A stretch of DNA of 47,408 bases, taken from Lentisphaeria bacterium UBA4640. GTDB lineage: Bacteria > Verrucomicrobiota > Lentisphaeria > Victivallales > UBA1829. Made by a program: the position numbers and the translations under genes. The DNA is taken from the NCBI GenBank assembly GCA_002405835.1, contig DHMO01000001.1, positions 1-47,408 of the forward strand. The letters are read 5' to 3'. The notes under the pieces were generated by a model. The model was not told the origin of the DNA. It was given only the letters and a program-made list of their open reading frames with translations, and did no database searches. Of the stretch, positions 17,797-27,615 are shown in pieces (position 1 is the stretch's first letter; every line of letters starts with the position of its first letter).

Positions 17797-19980
17797 TCAT
17801 GTGTGAAGAAAGAACCGGGCGTCCTGAGCTTCCATTTTCAGGCGGGAATATTGATTTTGAACTTCCTTGCCGGAAACACATTCAAAATCTCCTTCGTGCA
17901 CAACCGCAGGCAGGGGGAATTCCATTTTTTCCCGTGAGAAAACAGCGAAAAAGCGGTTGTCCGCATAAACGGCTGTATTTTCCGGAGCGTAAAACGCAAC
18001 TCCGGCCCGTTTCATAATTTCACGGTAATACGGATAAGTTAGAACGGGTTCCGCAATCAGAGTGTTCCAGTGCCCGTCATGAAATACGGAAGCCGCGGCG
18101 CAGGCATCGTCATAGACGGCGAGCGTTTCCATTCCAGGCTGCCTCCCGATACAGAAATGCGGATAGTCCGGTCCCTCCGGTGAAGGAACTGCAGCAGCCG
18201 GGAGATTTCCTCCTGCGCCATGGAGCTCCCGTCCGGGAAGTTCATATTCGTTCAGACTCATTCCGCACAAATCTGCGACATTGGAAAGATTGAACTCCGG
18301 GTTGCGGATTCCCGGAGCATAATGCCAGCAGAAATGCGCATCATGCCGGAACTTTTTCCGGATTTTCCGCCATTCCTCCGGAGAAATGCAGAACTGATTC
18401 ATAAAGAAAATACAGCGGTAGCGGGAAAGATCTTCCATCTCCAGCAAATCATGCCAGCGGAAATGATCGACAGGCGTTCCGCAAAGCCGGATTTCCGCCG
18501 GAGAATCAACCAGAAGACTGCGATGCAGTTCCCGGTGCGGACGAATTGCATAGAACCCGTTTTCATCCGTCACCATCAGGACTTCAGCGACCGGCTCCGG
18601 CGTTTTCCGTCTGATTTTTTCCGCGATCTGTTCGATTCTGCCGATTTCATTCAAAATCTCCGGAGAATCGAACCAGCCTCCATGCAGATCCATCCACCAG
18701 AAATTCGAATGATTCATCATGTTCTTCGCAAATTCACGCCACATGACACTGCGGGTCTGGAAAAAAGTCTTTACATCGCAACCGGAAAGATATGTCCGGT
18801 TGTCCAGTTCATCCACATACAGTTTTTTGCGTCCGATGGACATGGAGGCAACCTGTTCCGAACCGGGCTCTCCCGGTTCCACGCGCCGGTATGATTTCGG
18901 GGAAGCGATAAAATCAATCCACGGAGAAGCGAGCAGTCTTTCGTAAGCGAGGTGCCCCGTGTAAGCGGAACGGGGAACAAACATGTAATAGCCGTAAAAA
19001 GCGCCGACCGGTTTGCCGCTGATTGTTTTTGCGATCCGGGCGAAGTGCTCCAGAGCGTTCACATTCACATCACCGGTAAAGCGTTCGCAGTCGATGCAAA
19101 GAGTCCGGTTTGGAGTTTCCCGGAAAAATTCCGCCGTATTCCGCCATTGGAATTCGCGTTCTTCGGGAGCCGGCAGAATGACATTGTCCCGTGTAATCCC
19201 GGGCTGCCGCCAGACATCCGCCAGTTTTTCCGGAGAACCGTAACGGTTGAGTCCCCAGTCGAAAAAACTTTTCCGGAAAGCCGCGCTGTAATCTCCGTAA
19301 CAGTAACCCGGACGGTTTTCCCAAGCCCTCCAAAGCGAAGTTTCCCCGCACATGCCGTAACCGATATGATATCCGATAATGCGGCCTGCATACGGTCCGT
19401 TTTCCAGGTGTTGAACAAAACGGCGCAACGCCTCCCCCGCATCCGCAAGCCATTTCCGCGAGGCAAAACTCTGATTGCCGATCAAACCGCCGACATTGCT
19501 CCGGTCATCCTTCCAGCCTCCCGTCCCGGCGGAATACCCCCAGGGGAGATCCATTCCGAAAATGTCGTGCCGGTCCGTGTTGACAATTCCCGCGATTTCT
19601 TCCTCCGAAAGCGTCCCGGGATAATATAAACACATTTCCCCGGGATTGCTCTTTCCCCAGTTGAGCGGAACGTTCAGTTTGATGCGGGGAAGATAAAACA
19701 GGTCGTCGCCGCAGGAAAATATTTCATTCAAAGTCCGGTCGGTTTCCGTATAATCGAATCGGTCCGTGTCCACCCACCCGGAAGAAATCAGGCTCGAATG
19801 AATCCGGATTCCCGCCCGGCGGAAATCACGGTGATATTTCAGCTGCCTTGAGCTGTCCGGATAAAATGCGATCTGCCGTCCGTCTGCGTCGAGACGCGGC
19901 GGATCATACACCCAGCCAAGCTGGCTCCAGAAAACGGAATGCTCCTTCAAAAGCTGCAAATATCTGTCATCCTGCGGCAT
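17797..19980 (-). CDS. GH42-like glycoside hydrolase (putative beta-galactosidase-type)
   Basis: Predicted cytoplasmic clan GH-A hydrolase; no signal peptide is present. An N-terminal TIM-barrel region holds GYHIGYGMCGETSLW, with Glu in the acid/base position, and KLYVDELDNRTY, with a Glu that could be the nucleophile. FWWMDLHGGWFDSP closes the barrel. The C-terminal half has a flavodoxin-like domain (CIFFMNQFCISPEEW) resembling the GH42 trimerisation domain. The ATG at 19980 is preferred to one at 20004 because AAAGGAGG lies 5 bases before it; this gives 727 residues. It is the last gene of the seven-gene operon. Family is by overall architecture; beta-galactosidase activity is not established. 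Confidence 0.68.
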   Translation of the reverse strand: MPQDDRYLQLLKEHSVFWSQLGWVYDPPRLDADGRQIAFYPDSSRQLKYHRDFRRAGIRIHSSLISSGWVDTDRFDYTETDRTLNEIFSCGDDLFYLPRIKLNVPLNWGKSNPGEMCLYYPGTLSEEEIAGIVNTDRHDIFGMDLPWGYSAGTGGWKDDRSNVGGLIGNQSFASRKWLADAGEALRRFVQHLENGPYAGRIIGYHIGYGMCGETSLWRAWENRPGYCYGDYSAAFRKSFFDWGLNRYGSPEKLADVWRQPGITRDNVILPAPEEREFQWRNTAEFFRETPNRTLCIDCERFTGDVNVNALEHFARIAKTISGKPVGAFYGYYMFVPRSAYTGHLAYERLLASPWIDFIASPKSYRRVEPGEPGSEQVASMSIGRKKLYVDELDNRTYLSGCDVKTFFQTRSVMWREFAKNMMNHSNFWWMDLHGGWFDSPEILNEIGRIEQIAEKIRRKTPEPVAEVLMVTDENGFYAIRPHRELHRSLLVDSPAEIRLCGTPVDHFRWHDLLEMEDLSRYRCIFFMNQFCISPEEWRKIRKKFRHDAHFCWHYAPGIRNPEFNLSNVADLCGMSLNEYELPGRELHGAGGNLPAAAVPSPEGPDYPHFCIGRQPGMETLAVYDDACAAASVFHDGHWNTLIAEPVLTYPYYREIMKRAGVAFYAPENTAVYADNRFFAVFSREKMEFPLPAVVHEGDFECVSGKEVQNQYSRLKMEAQDARFFLHT

Positions 19981-20003
19981 AAAAACCTCCTTTGCCGTTT
20001 TCA

Positions 20004-22283
20004 TTATTTCCCGATGATTTTATCGGAATCGAGAATCTGCCCGTTGTCATCCGGATTTTCCTTCCGCTTTTCCAAATCGCGGAAAAGAGAGACTGCGTCA
20101 TGAATTCCGCCGATCATGAACCACACGGTTGAAATGACTCCGACAATTCCGGGAATGAGCAGACTTGTAAGGAAGAATTTTACAGACCACCAGGAATCCG
20201 GCCACGGCTGAATAGCATTCCAGACAACAATTCCGATGAAAACAATCAGCAGACTGTAAACAAAGGAATAGCCGAAAACCGAGTACGCGATGATCTTGTC
20301 TCCGAGAGTGTATTCCGGAGTGATCCCGATGAATTTCCGGAAGAAATTTCTCAAGCTCCATTTTTCGCGGACGGGAACCGGCTCACTGGAATCCGCATAC
20401 GCGCCGCGGTGCAGCAGCTTATCCAGATTGTAAGGCTTGTAAGTCAGGTAGGAGCCGATGATGTAGGCGGCAACCGAGAGAATCATCGAAATAAAACTTA
20501 TTTCGTATGAATTAATCGGGAATTTCACCGCGTTCATCTGCCACTCAATCCAGGGATTGAACGGAGAACTGACTGCAACAAGAAAACTGTTGAGTCCGTC
20601 AACCCAATCATGTCTTTCAAGCCACGGATAGACACTCAAAGCCCAGGTCCGCTGCAGAATCAAACCGGCAAGAGACGTTCCCGAACCGAAAATGATTGCG
20701 CACCATGCCCCTGTCAGATTTCCGAAGCGGCTGTACAGACCGAATACCATGATCGGTCCGGCCCCTCCGCACCACAGAGACCCCATAATTGTCGTGAACA
20801 TATTGATGTAGTCCAGCTGCACAAAGAAGAGGGAAACCACAAGGAAAAACAATGCGACGGCAATCGTCATCATTCTCAGCAGGAACAGATGCATTTTCGG
20901 AGAAAGACGCCCCTTGAACATCGGCAGAACAACATCCTGAATCAAAGTCGATGATGCGTTGAAAATGCGGCTGTCATCCGTGGAAACCAGAAGCATGATG
21001 CAAAGCAGACAGAACAGACCGAGCATTCCGGCGGGGAAAATCTTTGCGCAGACGGTCGGCATCATCATCTGCTGGAAAAGTGAACGGTATTTCTGGAACT
21101 GATAACGCCCTTCCGGACTGTCGCCAAGAGTTTCATGAACCGCGTTGAAATAGGGAGTATCGAGATTCCGCTGCTGCGATACGGGAGCTTCGATATACTC
21201 TTTCGTCAAAGTTGCGGGAACAGCCTTGACTTTTTCCATGATTTGTTCCCGCAGAGCAGGATTTTCAATAGTTTCCTCCAGAACTTTCCGGGAAAGCTCC
21301 TGCCGGATATCCGTGCTGGAAACACGGAACCGGTTTTCTCCGGCAAAGTGGGGACTGTTCATGAAAGTGATGACAACTATTGCAAGAAGCAATGTCATCA
21401 CCCATGCGACTCCGCTGCGCCATGCACCAAGGACTCCGGCCATTTTCTGTTCATGCGGAGTTTTCCCGGCTCCGCTCGTATCATTGCCGATCCACGATGC
21501 ACGGTTCAAAACAGAACCGCACAGCGAAACCACCAGAGCGAACATGTTGAAATCCCGCAGCTGGGAAACGTCGTAAGGATTCATGAAGCTCTGTCCCGGA
21601 ACACGGTTCCACATCACCGGAACGATATCGGCATCCCAGGAAAAATTCAAAATGACATACCCGACGATGATCACAAAAATCGGATAAGAAAGAATTCCCT
21701 GAAAACAATCTGTAATCAGAAGAGAAATTCTGCCGCCCGGAAGAACAAATACCAGTGCGAGAGCAAGACAAAGCACAACAATAATCGTATAACACGGAAG
21801 ATTGATTCCCCCGATCATGATTCTGTGCGGAAGCCCCAGATAGTAAATGAAAAAGTTTGTTGCAATCGCGGGACCGATGGCGTTCGTAACCGTCTCGGCG
21901 ATCGTTCGCAGAGCTGCGCAGAAAACCCGGAAAAATTTGCTTCCGTAACGCAGCTCCAGAAACTGTCCGATCGACAGACAGCGGGTTTGTCTCCAGCGGT
22001 AAGTGCAATAACCGGTCAGAGCCATGAAAATTCCAACCGGCGCAGTTATCGCACTCCAGAAACTGACCGCGAAGCCGGTCTGATAATTCTGCTCGCATCC
22101 CGCCACCAGAGTTATTACGGAAAGTCCCGTCGCAAGATCTCCAACGGAAATCACATAGCGTCCGGCTATTCGTCCAGCCGCAAGAAAATCAACAACACCT
22201 CTCGCGTATCTGCTGGAATAAAGAGCAAGTCCTATAAGAAAAAGAACCGGTATTCCCGTTATGCACCAGTCAATCCATGTCAT
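20004..22283 (-). CDS. Sodium:solute symporter (SSS) family transporter with central hydrophilic insert
   Basis: Multi-span inner-membrane symporter that probably imports a sugar or glycoside released by the locus. The N-terminus follows the SSS pattern: a first helix, then FLAAGRIAGRYVISVGDLATGLS, and YRWRQTRCLSIGQFLELRYG further on. It is long (759 residues against 480-600 in most sugar members). A charged stretch of about 90 residues, roughly 315-405 (from MNSPHFAGENRF to YRSLFQQMM), sits between two helices. Its start overlaps the fucosidase stop (ATGA, 22280-22283), and its stop abuts the GH42-like gene. Substrate is inferred from neighbours only. Confidence 0.85.
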   Translation of the reverse strand: MTWIDWCITGIPVLFLIGLALYSSRYARGVVDFLAAGRIAGRYVISVGDLATGLSVITLVAGCEQNYQTGFAVSFWSAITAPVGIFMALTGYCTYRWRQTRCLSIGQFLELRYGSKFFRVFCAALRTIAETVTNAIGPAIATNFFIYYLGLPHRIMIGGINLPCYTIIVVLCLALALVFVLPGGRISLLITDCFQGILSYPIFVIIVGYVILNFSWDADIVPVMWNRVPGQSFMNPYDVSQLRDFNMFALVVSLCGSVLNRASWIGNDTSGAGKTPHEQKMAGVLGAWRSGVAWVMTLLLAIVVITFMNSPHFAGENRFRVSSTDIRQELSRKVLEETIENPALREQIMEKVKAVPATLTKEYIEAPVSQQRNLDTPYFNAVHETLGDSPEGRYQFQKYRSLFQQMMMPTVCAKIFPAGMLGLFCLLCIMLLVSTDDSRIFNASSTLIQDVVLPMFKGRLSPKMHLFLLRMMTIAVALFFLVVSLFFVQLDYINMFTTIMGSLWCGGAGPIMVFGLYSRFGNLTGAWCAIIFGSGTSLAGLILQRTWALSVYPWLERHDWVDGLNSFLVAVSSPFNPWIEWQMNAVKFPINSYEISFISMILSVAAYIIGSYLTYKPYNLDKLLHRGAYADSSEPVPVREKWSLRNFFRKFIGITPEYTLGDKIIAYSVFGYSFVYSLLIVFIGIVVWNAIQPWPDSWWSVKFFLTSLLIPGIVGVISTVWFMIGGIHDAVSLFRDLEKRKENPDDNGQILDSDKIIGK

Positions 22284-23611
22284 TTCAAATCCTCACTTTT
22301 CATCTTGCTCTCTTTCAAATCCGGAAAGTCTTCTCCTCCGGTATTTTTTCTGTTTGCCGTAAACGCGGCTTCGAAGCAGACCGGATCCGAAAACTTAAGG
22401 CGGATCACCGGAATTTCCCCGGTCATGCGCTCCGCCGGGAGTTTGCGGACCCGGAGCCAGACAGCCCCGTCCGGCATGTAAGGTGTCGGATCCAGTGTAA
22501 CCGGAAGCGATTCGTCTGTATTGAGCCAGACTGCACTTTCCGGAAGCACTCCGAGCCCCTTCAATATCAGCGCTTCGCCGTCCGGAGGTGCAAGCAGAAT
22601 CAGATAAAGCTCTTTCCTGTCTGCTGAGACCGTGACGGCAAGTTTATCGCAGAAGAACGGAGCTTCCGCACAGGGACTCGCCGTCAAAGCGGAACGGACC
22701 TTCCGGTACCATGTTCCGATTCCTTTCAAAATGCGGATCGCTTCATCGGGAAATCTGCCGTCCGGTTTCGGTCCGGCATTCAGGAGAAAATTTCCTCCGA
22801 GAGACTGATAAGCGGCAATCTGCCGCTCCAGTTTGAGAACGGAAAAATAATCTTCCTCTTTCCGGTATCCCCAGCTGTTCATGCCGACCGAATCGCAGGC
22901 TTCCGTCGGAGAGGTGAACGGAGTTGCGGAAAGCGTCTGATAGTTGCGCTCCGGAGTTGAAAAATCTCCGGAGTTGTCATATCCGCGATTGTTGATCACC
23001 GCCTGCGGCTGCAGTTTCCGGATCATCGCATTTACGGAAGCATCCCGCCATTCCGGAACATTCTGATCCCACCAGAATCCGTGAATTGTTCCGTAACGGG
23101 TGCAAAGTTCGCGAATCTGACGTTTCAGAAACTCCATATAGCGGTTCATGTCATGCTTCGCGGGATCCGTCATGATTTCATGATGCCGCCCGAGGTTCGG
23201 ATACGACGGTTCGTGCCAGTCCACGCAGGAATAGTAGAGAACCAGCGGAAAATTCCGTTTACGGCACTCATCCGCAAGCATTCCGAGAACATCTTTTCTG
23301 TACGGAGTGTTCATGATATTGAAATCCGTTTCCTGCGTATCCCACATGCAGAAGCCGTCATGGTGCTTTGCTGTGAACACGAGATATTCCATTCCGCATT
23401 CCTCCGCCATATCCAGCCATTCCGCCGGATTGAATTTCTGCGGATTGAATTCCGCGGCATACCGTTCATATTCCGCTTTCGATCTCCGGAAACGGGCTTC
23501 CTCCTGCTCGTGAACTCCGCCGACCGAATAGATTCCCCAGTGGACAAAGAGCCCGTAGCGTTTGCGGGAAAACCAGCTGCGGGGATCTCCCGCAGGGAAA
23601 AATTCTGCCAT
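22280..23611 (-). CDS. Alpha-L-fucosidase, GH29
   Basis: Retaining exo-glycosidase that releases terminal alpha-L-fucose. The GH29 barrel starts with FSRKRYGLFVHWGIYSVGG (His24-Trp25), followed by FTAKHHDGFCMWD and the probable nucleophile Asp182 in IHGFWWDQN. A C-terminal beta-sandwich domain follows. The ATG at 23611 is chosen over one at 23618-23620 because GAAAGGA has proper spacing only to the downstream start, giving 443 residues. No signal peptide is visible, so it probably acts in the cytoplasm on imported oligosaccharides. It overlaps the SSS symporter gene by 4 bases, which supports import followed by cleavage. Confidence 0.88.
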   Translation of the reverse strand: MAEFFPAGDPRSWFSRKRYGLFVHWGIYSVGGVHEQEEARFRRSKAEYERYAAEFNPQKFNPAEWLDMAEECGMEYLVFTAKHHDGFCMWDTQETDFNIMNTPYRKDVLGMLADECRKRNFPLVLYYSCVDWHEPSYPNLGRHHEIMTDPAKHDMNRYMEFLKRQIRELCTRYGTIHGFWWDQNVPEWRDASVNAMIRKLQPQAVINNRGYDNSGDFSTPERNYQTLSATPFTSPTEACDSVGMNSWGYRKEEDYFSVLKLERQIAAYQSLGGNFLLNAGPKPDGRFPDEAIRILKGIGTWYRKVRSALTASPCAEAPFFCDKLAVTVSADRKELYLILLAPPDGEALILKGLGVLPESAVWLNTDESLPVTLDPTPYMPDGAVWLRVRKLPAERMTGEIPVIRLKFSDPVCFEAAFTANRKNTGGEDFPDLKESKMKSEDLK

Positions 23612-23635
23612 TCTGCACATCCTTTCAATTTTCTG

Positions 23636-26600
23636 TTACTCTTCCACCGTAATGGCAAAGACTATCGGCGTTGCGCGCCCGGCGGAAACGATATCAATGG
23701 AACGCAGTTCCGCAAGTCCGAGCTGGTCGACATCCTGATTCGTCACTCCCTTACGCCTGACATCGTTCTCCCAGACAAAAAGGAATCCGCCGGCGCCCTC
23801 TCCCCATTGTTCCTTTGCCATCGGGGGATACGCTTTTCCGGCAATCGCCCGCAGCGGTTCGTTGAATGTTTTTGCTCCCGGAACAATCTTCCAGTCCGCA
23901 ATTTCGCTTCCGGCATACACAGGAATTTCCCGAACCTGCCCGTCCGCAAAATTCAGACGGTAAGTCAGAACTTTTCCGTTTTCGGTATTGTAGCACATTC
24001 CATGATAGAAGAAGATGCGCTTCACCACACGGTTGACCGGAATCCCGCGAATCTCCGAAGGAAACTCCTTCCGGTGAGTTCCCCGCAGGAATACTGCCGA
24101 TTTCCCTCCGTTTTCCTCCGGGGCGACAAACTGCAGAGGCACTCCGCCGACAACGTCTTTCTTCGGAAATTTCCAGAACTCTTTCACCACCATCCGCGAC
24201 GGCGAGTCGGAAAAGCCGTTGTTGCAGAACGGCTTCAAATCCAGACTTCTGCAAAGACCGACCTTGAAAAAGCGCGGCTTTTCAAGTTTTTGGCGTTTTT
24301 CGGGAACCGGAGCTTTTTCCAAACTCAGCGCAGCTGTCTCCACGCTCTCTTCCGGAATCACAAGATCATCTATCGCAAATTCCGGCAGACGGATCTCTAT
24401 GTTGCTGACGCCCGGTTCCAGGGCGACCTCGTAGTCGTATTCCCATTCCGCATGACGGAACGAAACGTTTTTCCCGTTGCAGAGAACCGAAAGCGGCTTG
24501 ACCAGCGATACAAAAATCAGACGGTCACGGTCATCTGCGGCAACGCCGATACGGGCAATACGTTTCTCCCGGTCATAGGTGCCGCTCATAAGACGCGCAC
24601 GTCCGAAATCCGCAACCCAGAGCGGATCATTCTGAGCCACAATCTTCGGAATCAGACTGCTCCGGAACACCCATTCCCGCTCAAGGAAGAGCTTCTGATA
24701 ATAGTTTTCCCACTTTTCCTTCGGAACGGAGAGTCCCCGCAACGGAACTTTCCGTGAATAATCCATCGGAAAAACTTTATCGTAAAGCATCCGCACCGTT
24801 TCCGCATCATGCGAAGCCAATGCCAGATACTTCAGCAGATTCCATGCATTCGCCGCGCGCTCGCCGCGCCAGGGTAGATACAGATAGTCCGGCTCACCCC
24901 ATTCGGGAATGGCCTTCATAAACGCTTCCAGCCACAGATTCGCATCGCGCCGGGCAAAACGGGTCAGGCTCAGATTGAAATAATCCAGAAAATTGCATCC
25001 GTTCGTCTGCATCGGTGCATTCCATGACATTTTTCCGTACGGACGCCACGGGCGCGTCACAAATCCGGCGTAGTTCACTCCGAGCTGTCCGATTGCCGCA
25101 CCGGGAGAAGCGGGTCCGCCGGAAATCTCTTTGGAATACTCCATGTTTCCCGGCTCGGTGATGTTCTTGAGGTGTGCGTTGTACACAACGACATTCGGCG
25201 AAACAAGATTCATGGTCACGGCATTCTGTTTTGCCGCAAGGTACCGCGTCCGGTCCGCAAGTTCCCGATCCTTCAGTCCGAGCGCAAGACGGTACATCAG
25301 GGGGAACATATGGTATCCGTCTCCATACATATCCCCGTACACGATGATTCCGGATGCCAGCGCGTTGACGCCCGGGACATGCCAGCACTGATTGAAATCC
25401 GCCGAAGAATAGTGCTGGAGAATCCGCTCGCGGTGAAGCTCGACCGTTCCCCAGTCATGATCCATTACGGCAAGACTGTATGCGGCGTTGAGGTAATTCA
25501 TATTCAAAGCGGTCATGTCGCCGCGGATATCCTCCTCATTGCCCTGATTTTTCCCGCGCCAGCCGCCAAGAAACGCGCTGCGCCCCGTCAGCGGATCAAT
25601 CATAAATTCCGCATGAATTCCGCGCAAATTCCTGTCACGTCCGGCGCAGGACATTTCCCCGCTGAGCGCAAGCTCCGTCAAAGACGGCGTCCGCGGCTCC
25701 GTCAGGATCGCCCGTGAGGAAGGTTCCAGCAGACACCATGCGGGAAGACACTCCGCCGTGCGGGCGCGGTTGATCTGTCGTGTGTAAACGGTCTTCCACG
25801 GCTCTTTCATCAACGTCCGGTAACACTCGTTCAACTGCCGGATATACTTTTCATCCCCCTTCAGAGGTTTCAGAGCAATCCGCATCTGGAGTTCCGGAAC
25901 GGGAAGTTCGTAACTCAGCGCATCTCCCCCTGCCGTTCTGTAGAACCCGTAGCGGGTCTTCAGCAGCGGCTCGGAAAGAGTCTGATCCGGACGGATGGTA
26001 TCCGTCATGGTGTAAATCGGCGGGAACGGGATGTACGGCGCCGCATCGGCCGAAAGTTTCACTGCTTTGCTGATACGGTTCCAGATTCTGACTTTCCCGA
26101 ATTTTTCAAAGCTGAAGAACTCATCCATATCCAGCGGGAACCAGGCAAGATGACGCGCAAGCCGACGGCATTGTTCCAGTTCTTTCTGCGGCAGTTCCTT
26201 CCACTGTTCTCCATACGACGGCTTCTGCGGAACCGCACCGTAGAGAGTCCCGGCGGCAAACTTCCCGACCTCCGGCGTGCGGCGGAATGCGAATCCGCTG
26301 TCCCATGAAATTCCCTGCGGTTTGTGTTCAAAGTAAAGGAGAACCGGAAGTTTCGGAGCCGGATTTTCCCGCCACAGCAACAACAGCCAGTTTTCTGAAA
26401 GTGTATCAACCGGAACCGCTTCTCCGCGTTTGAACACTCTTGTCTTTCCGTTGAAAACCCCGGCGACGGCATCCGGAGCCGCCGGGATTCCGCCCGAAAG
26501 CTCCGATACCGTCATTGACGGACAATGCGCATCATAAAGCACACCCGGAGCAAGAGAGCTCCAGAAAACATCGACACGGCATTCCTCTTTTGTTCCGTAC

Positions 26601-27613
26601 CGGTTGTATACAGCCTCGCGCTGCGCAAACGTCCACGACCCGGTTATGCTTTCCGAATGCTTGAGATTCATGCCCTCCGGAGTAAAGCAGACTTCCCAGT
26701 CGACGGAGGAATCCACATACGGCTTGAATTCATTTTTGTGATCCAGATAGAATCCGGAATCCTTTGCGTTGAAATTCAGGAGCGGCTGCCAGCTTCCGCC
26801 GAATCCGAACTGACCGACACTGAGAAAACTCGTCCCAGGGCGGATATCCGGAGACTTTCCGAACATCTGTTTCTTCAATCCGGCAATCTGCATCTTCGCC
26901 CGAGGTTCCAGTTTTTTCAGACAATGCAGATAATCTCCTCTGCTGCAGCTCTCCCGCCATTCGCGAAGAGTCTTTTTCAACGCTTCCGTTCCGTTCAGCT
27001 GAAAAGAGCCTCCGTTGGCATTCCGGAATTCCGCGGTACGCTCCAATGCGGCAAGCTCCTGTTCAAACAGGAGAACCTGCGCACAAATCCGGAATTTCTC
27101 CTCGACAACAACCTGATAGAAGATAAACGCCTGGTCGAACTCCGGATCGGAGGGAAGAACATGGATGCGTTTCAGCTTTTCACGGAATTTTTGAATCCGT
27201 CCCTTCTCAAAATCCGTATTTACCTTCAATCCGTATTTTGCCAAAGTTGCGGAAAAATTTTTCCAGTCGGTAAACACGCGGTCGATTTCCGCCAGATACC
27301 CCTCCTTGCGGGCCTTCCAGTTCCATCCGATATTCGGCGTGTAAGGCTGTCCGAAATGCCGCATGGAAACCAGAAGCAGAGATTTTTCAAACGCCTCCAG
27401 TTCCCGCATTGCGTTTCCTTCCGGCATGGAATTCAGTTTCGGAATTGCATTGCCCAGATGCTGCCACACCGGAGATGTATAATACGGAAGATTGCGTTTT
27501 TCCAGAACGGCTTCGCTCCATAAAAGCGAATCAGCAAACTCCTTGACCGGATTCCCGGCGAAGGCTCCCGAAGAAAGCAGAACTCCGGTCAGAACAAGAT
27601 ATATCTTTTTCAT
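23636..27613 (-). CDS. Large secreted protein of unknown function in a glycan operon
   Basis: A 1325-residue protein that I do not recognise as a known enzyme. Residues 1-20 are a signal peptide (MKKIYLVLTGVLLSSGAFAG). The middle (about residues 640-1000) is rich in helical segments with conserved-looking aromatic and acidic clusters (DPLTGRSAFLGGW, VYGDMYGDGYHMFPLMY, YLPWRGERAANAWNLL), which suggests an alpha/alpha-toroid as in many polysaccharide lyases and hydrolases. The last 220 residues look like a jelly-roll module (PLQFVAPEENGGKSAVFL, GIPVNRVVKRIFFYHG) of the kind appended to PVC glycosidases. The start is the ATG at 27613; an in-frame TTG lies 6 bases upstream. It follows the pseudopilin by 2 bases. 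Enzymatic activity is an inference. Confidence 0.72.
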   Translation of the reverse strand: MKKIYLVLTGVLLSSGAFAGNPVKEFADSLLWSEAVLEKRNLPYYTSPVWQHLGNAIPKLNSMPEGNAMRELEAFEKSLLLVSMRHFGQPYTPNIGWNWKARKEGYLAEIDRVFTDWKNFSATLAKYGLKVNTDFEKGRIQKFREKLKRIHVLPSDPEFDQAFIFYQVVVEEKFRICAQVLLFEQELAALERTAEFRNANGGSFQLNGTEALKKTLREWRESCSRGDYLHCLKKLEPRAKMQIAGLKKQMFGKSPDIRPGTSFLSVGQFGFGGSWQPLLNFNAKDSGFYLDHKNEFKPYVDSSVDWEVCFTPEGMNLKHSESITGSWTFAQREAVYNRYGTKEECRVDVFWSSLAPGVLYDAHCPSMTVSELSGGIPAAPDAVAGVFNGKTRVFKRGEAVPVDTLSENWLLLLWRENPAPKLPVLLYFEHKPQGISWDSGFAFRRTPEVGKFAAGTLYGAVPQKPSYGEQWKELPQKELEQCRRLARHLAWFPLDMDEFFSFEKFGKVRIWNRISKAVKLSADAAPYIPFPPIYTMTDTIRPDQTLSEPLLKTRYGFYRTAGGDALSYELPVPELQMRIALKPLKGDEKYIRQLNECYRTLMKEPWKTVYTRQINRARTAECLPAWCLLEPSSRAILTEPRTPSLTELALSGEMSCAGRDRNLRGIHAEFMIDPLTGRSAFLGGWRGKNQGNEEDIRGDMTALNMNYLNAAYSLAVMDHDWGTVELHRERILQHYSSADFNQCWHVPGVNALASGIIVYGDMYGDGYHMFPLMYRLALGLKDRELADRTRYLAAKQNAVTMNLVSPNVVVYNAHLKNITEPGNMEYSKEISGGPASPGAAIGQLGVNYAGFVTRPWRPYGKMSWNAPMQTNGCNFLDYFNLSLTRFARRDANLWLEAFMKAIPEWGEPDYLYLPWRGERAANAWNLLKYLALASHDAETVRMLYDKVFPMDYSRKVPLRGLSVPKEKWENYYQKLFLEREWVFRSSLIPKIVAQNDPLWVADFGRARLMSGTYDREKRIARIGVAADDRDRLIFVSLVKPLSVLCNGKNVSFRHAEWEYDYEVALEPGVSNIEIRLPEFAIDDLVIPEESVETAALSLEKAPVPEKRQKLEKPRFFKVGLCRSLDLKPFCNNGFSDSPSRMVVKEFWKFPKKDVVGGVPLQFVAPEENGGKSAVFLRGTHRKEFPSEIRGIPVNRVVKRIFFYHGMCYNTENGKVLTYRLNFADGQVREIPVYAGSEIADWKIVPGAKTFNEPLRAIAGKAYPPMAKEQWGEGAGGFLFVWENDVRRKGVTNQDVDQLGLAELRSIDIVSAGRATPIVFAITVEE

Positions 27614-27615
27614 TT

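Noticed and set aside
21135..24757. Long plus-strand open frames opposite the SSS symporter, fucosidase and large secreted protein genes
   Set aside because: They lie antisense to firmly identified or signal-peptide-bearing genes, have no promoter or ribosome site, and are rich in Arg, His and Ser as expected for shadow frames.
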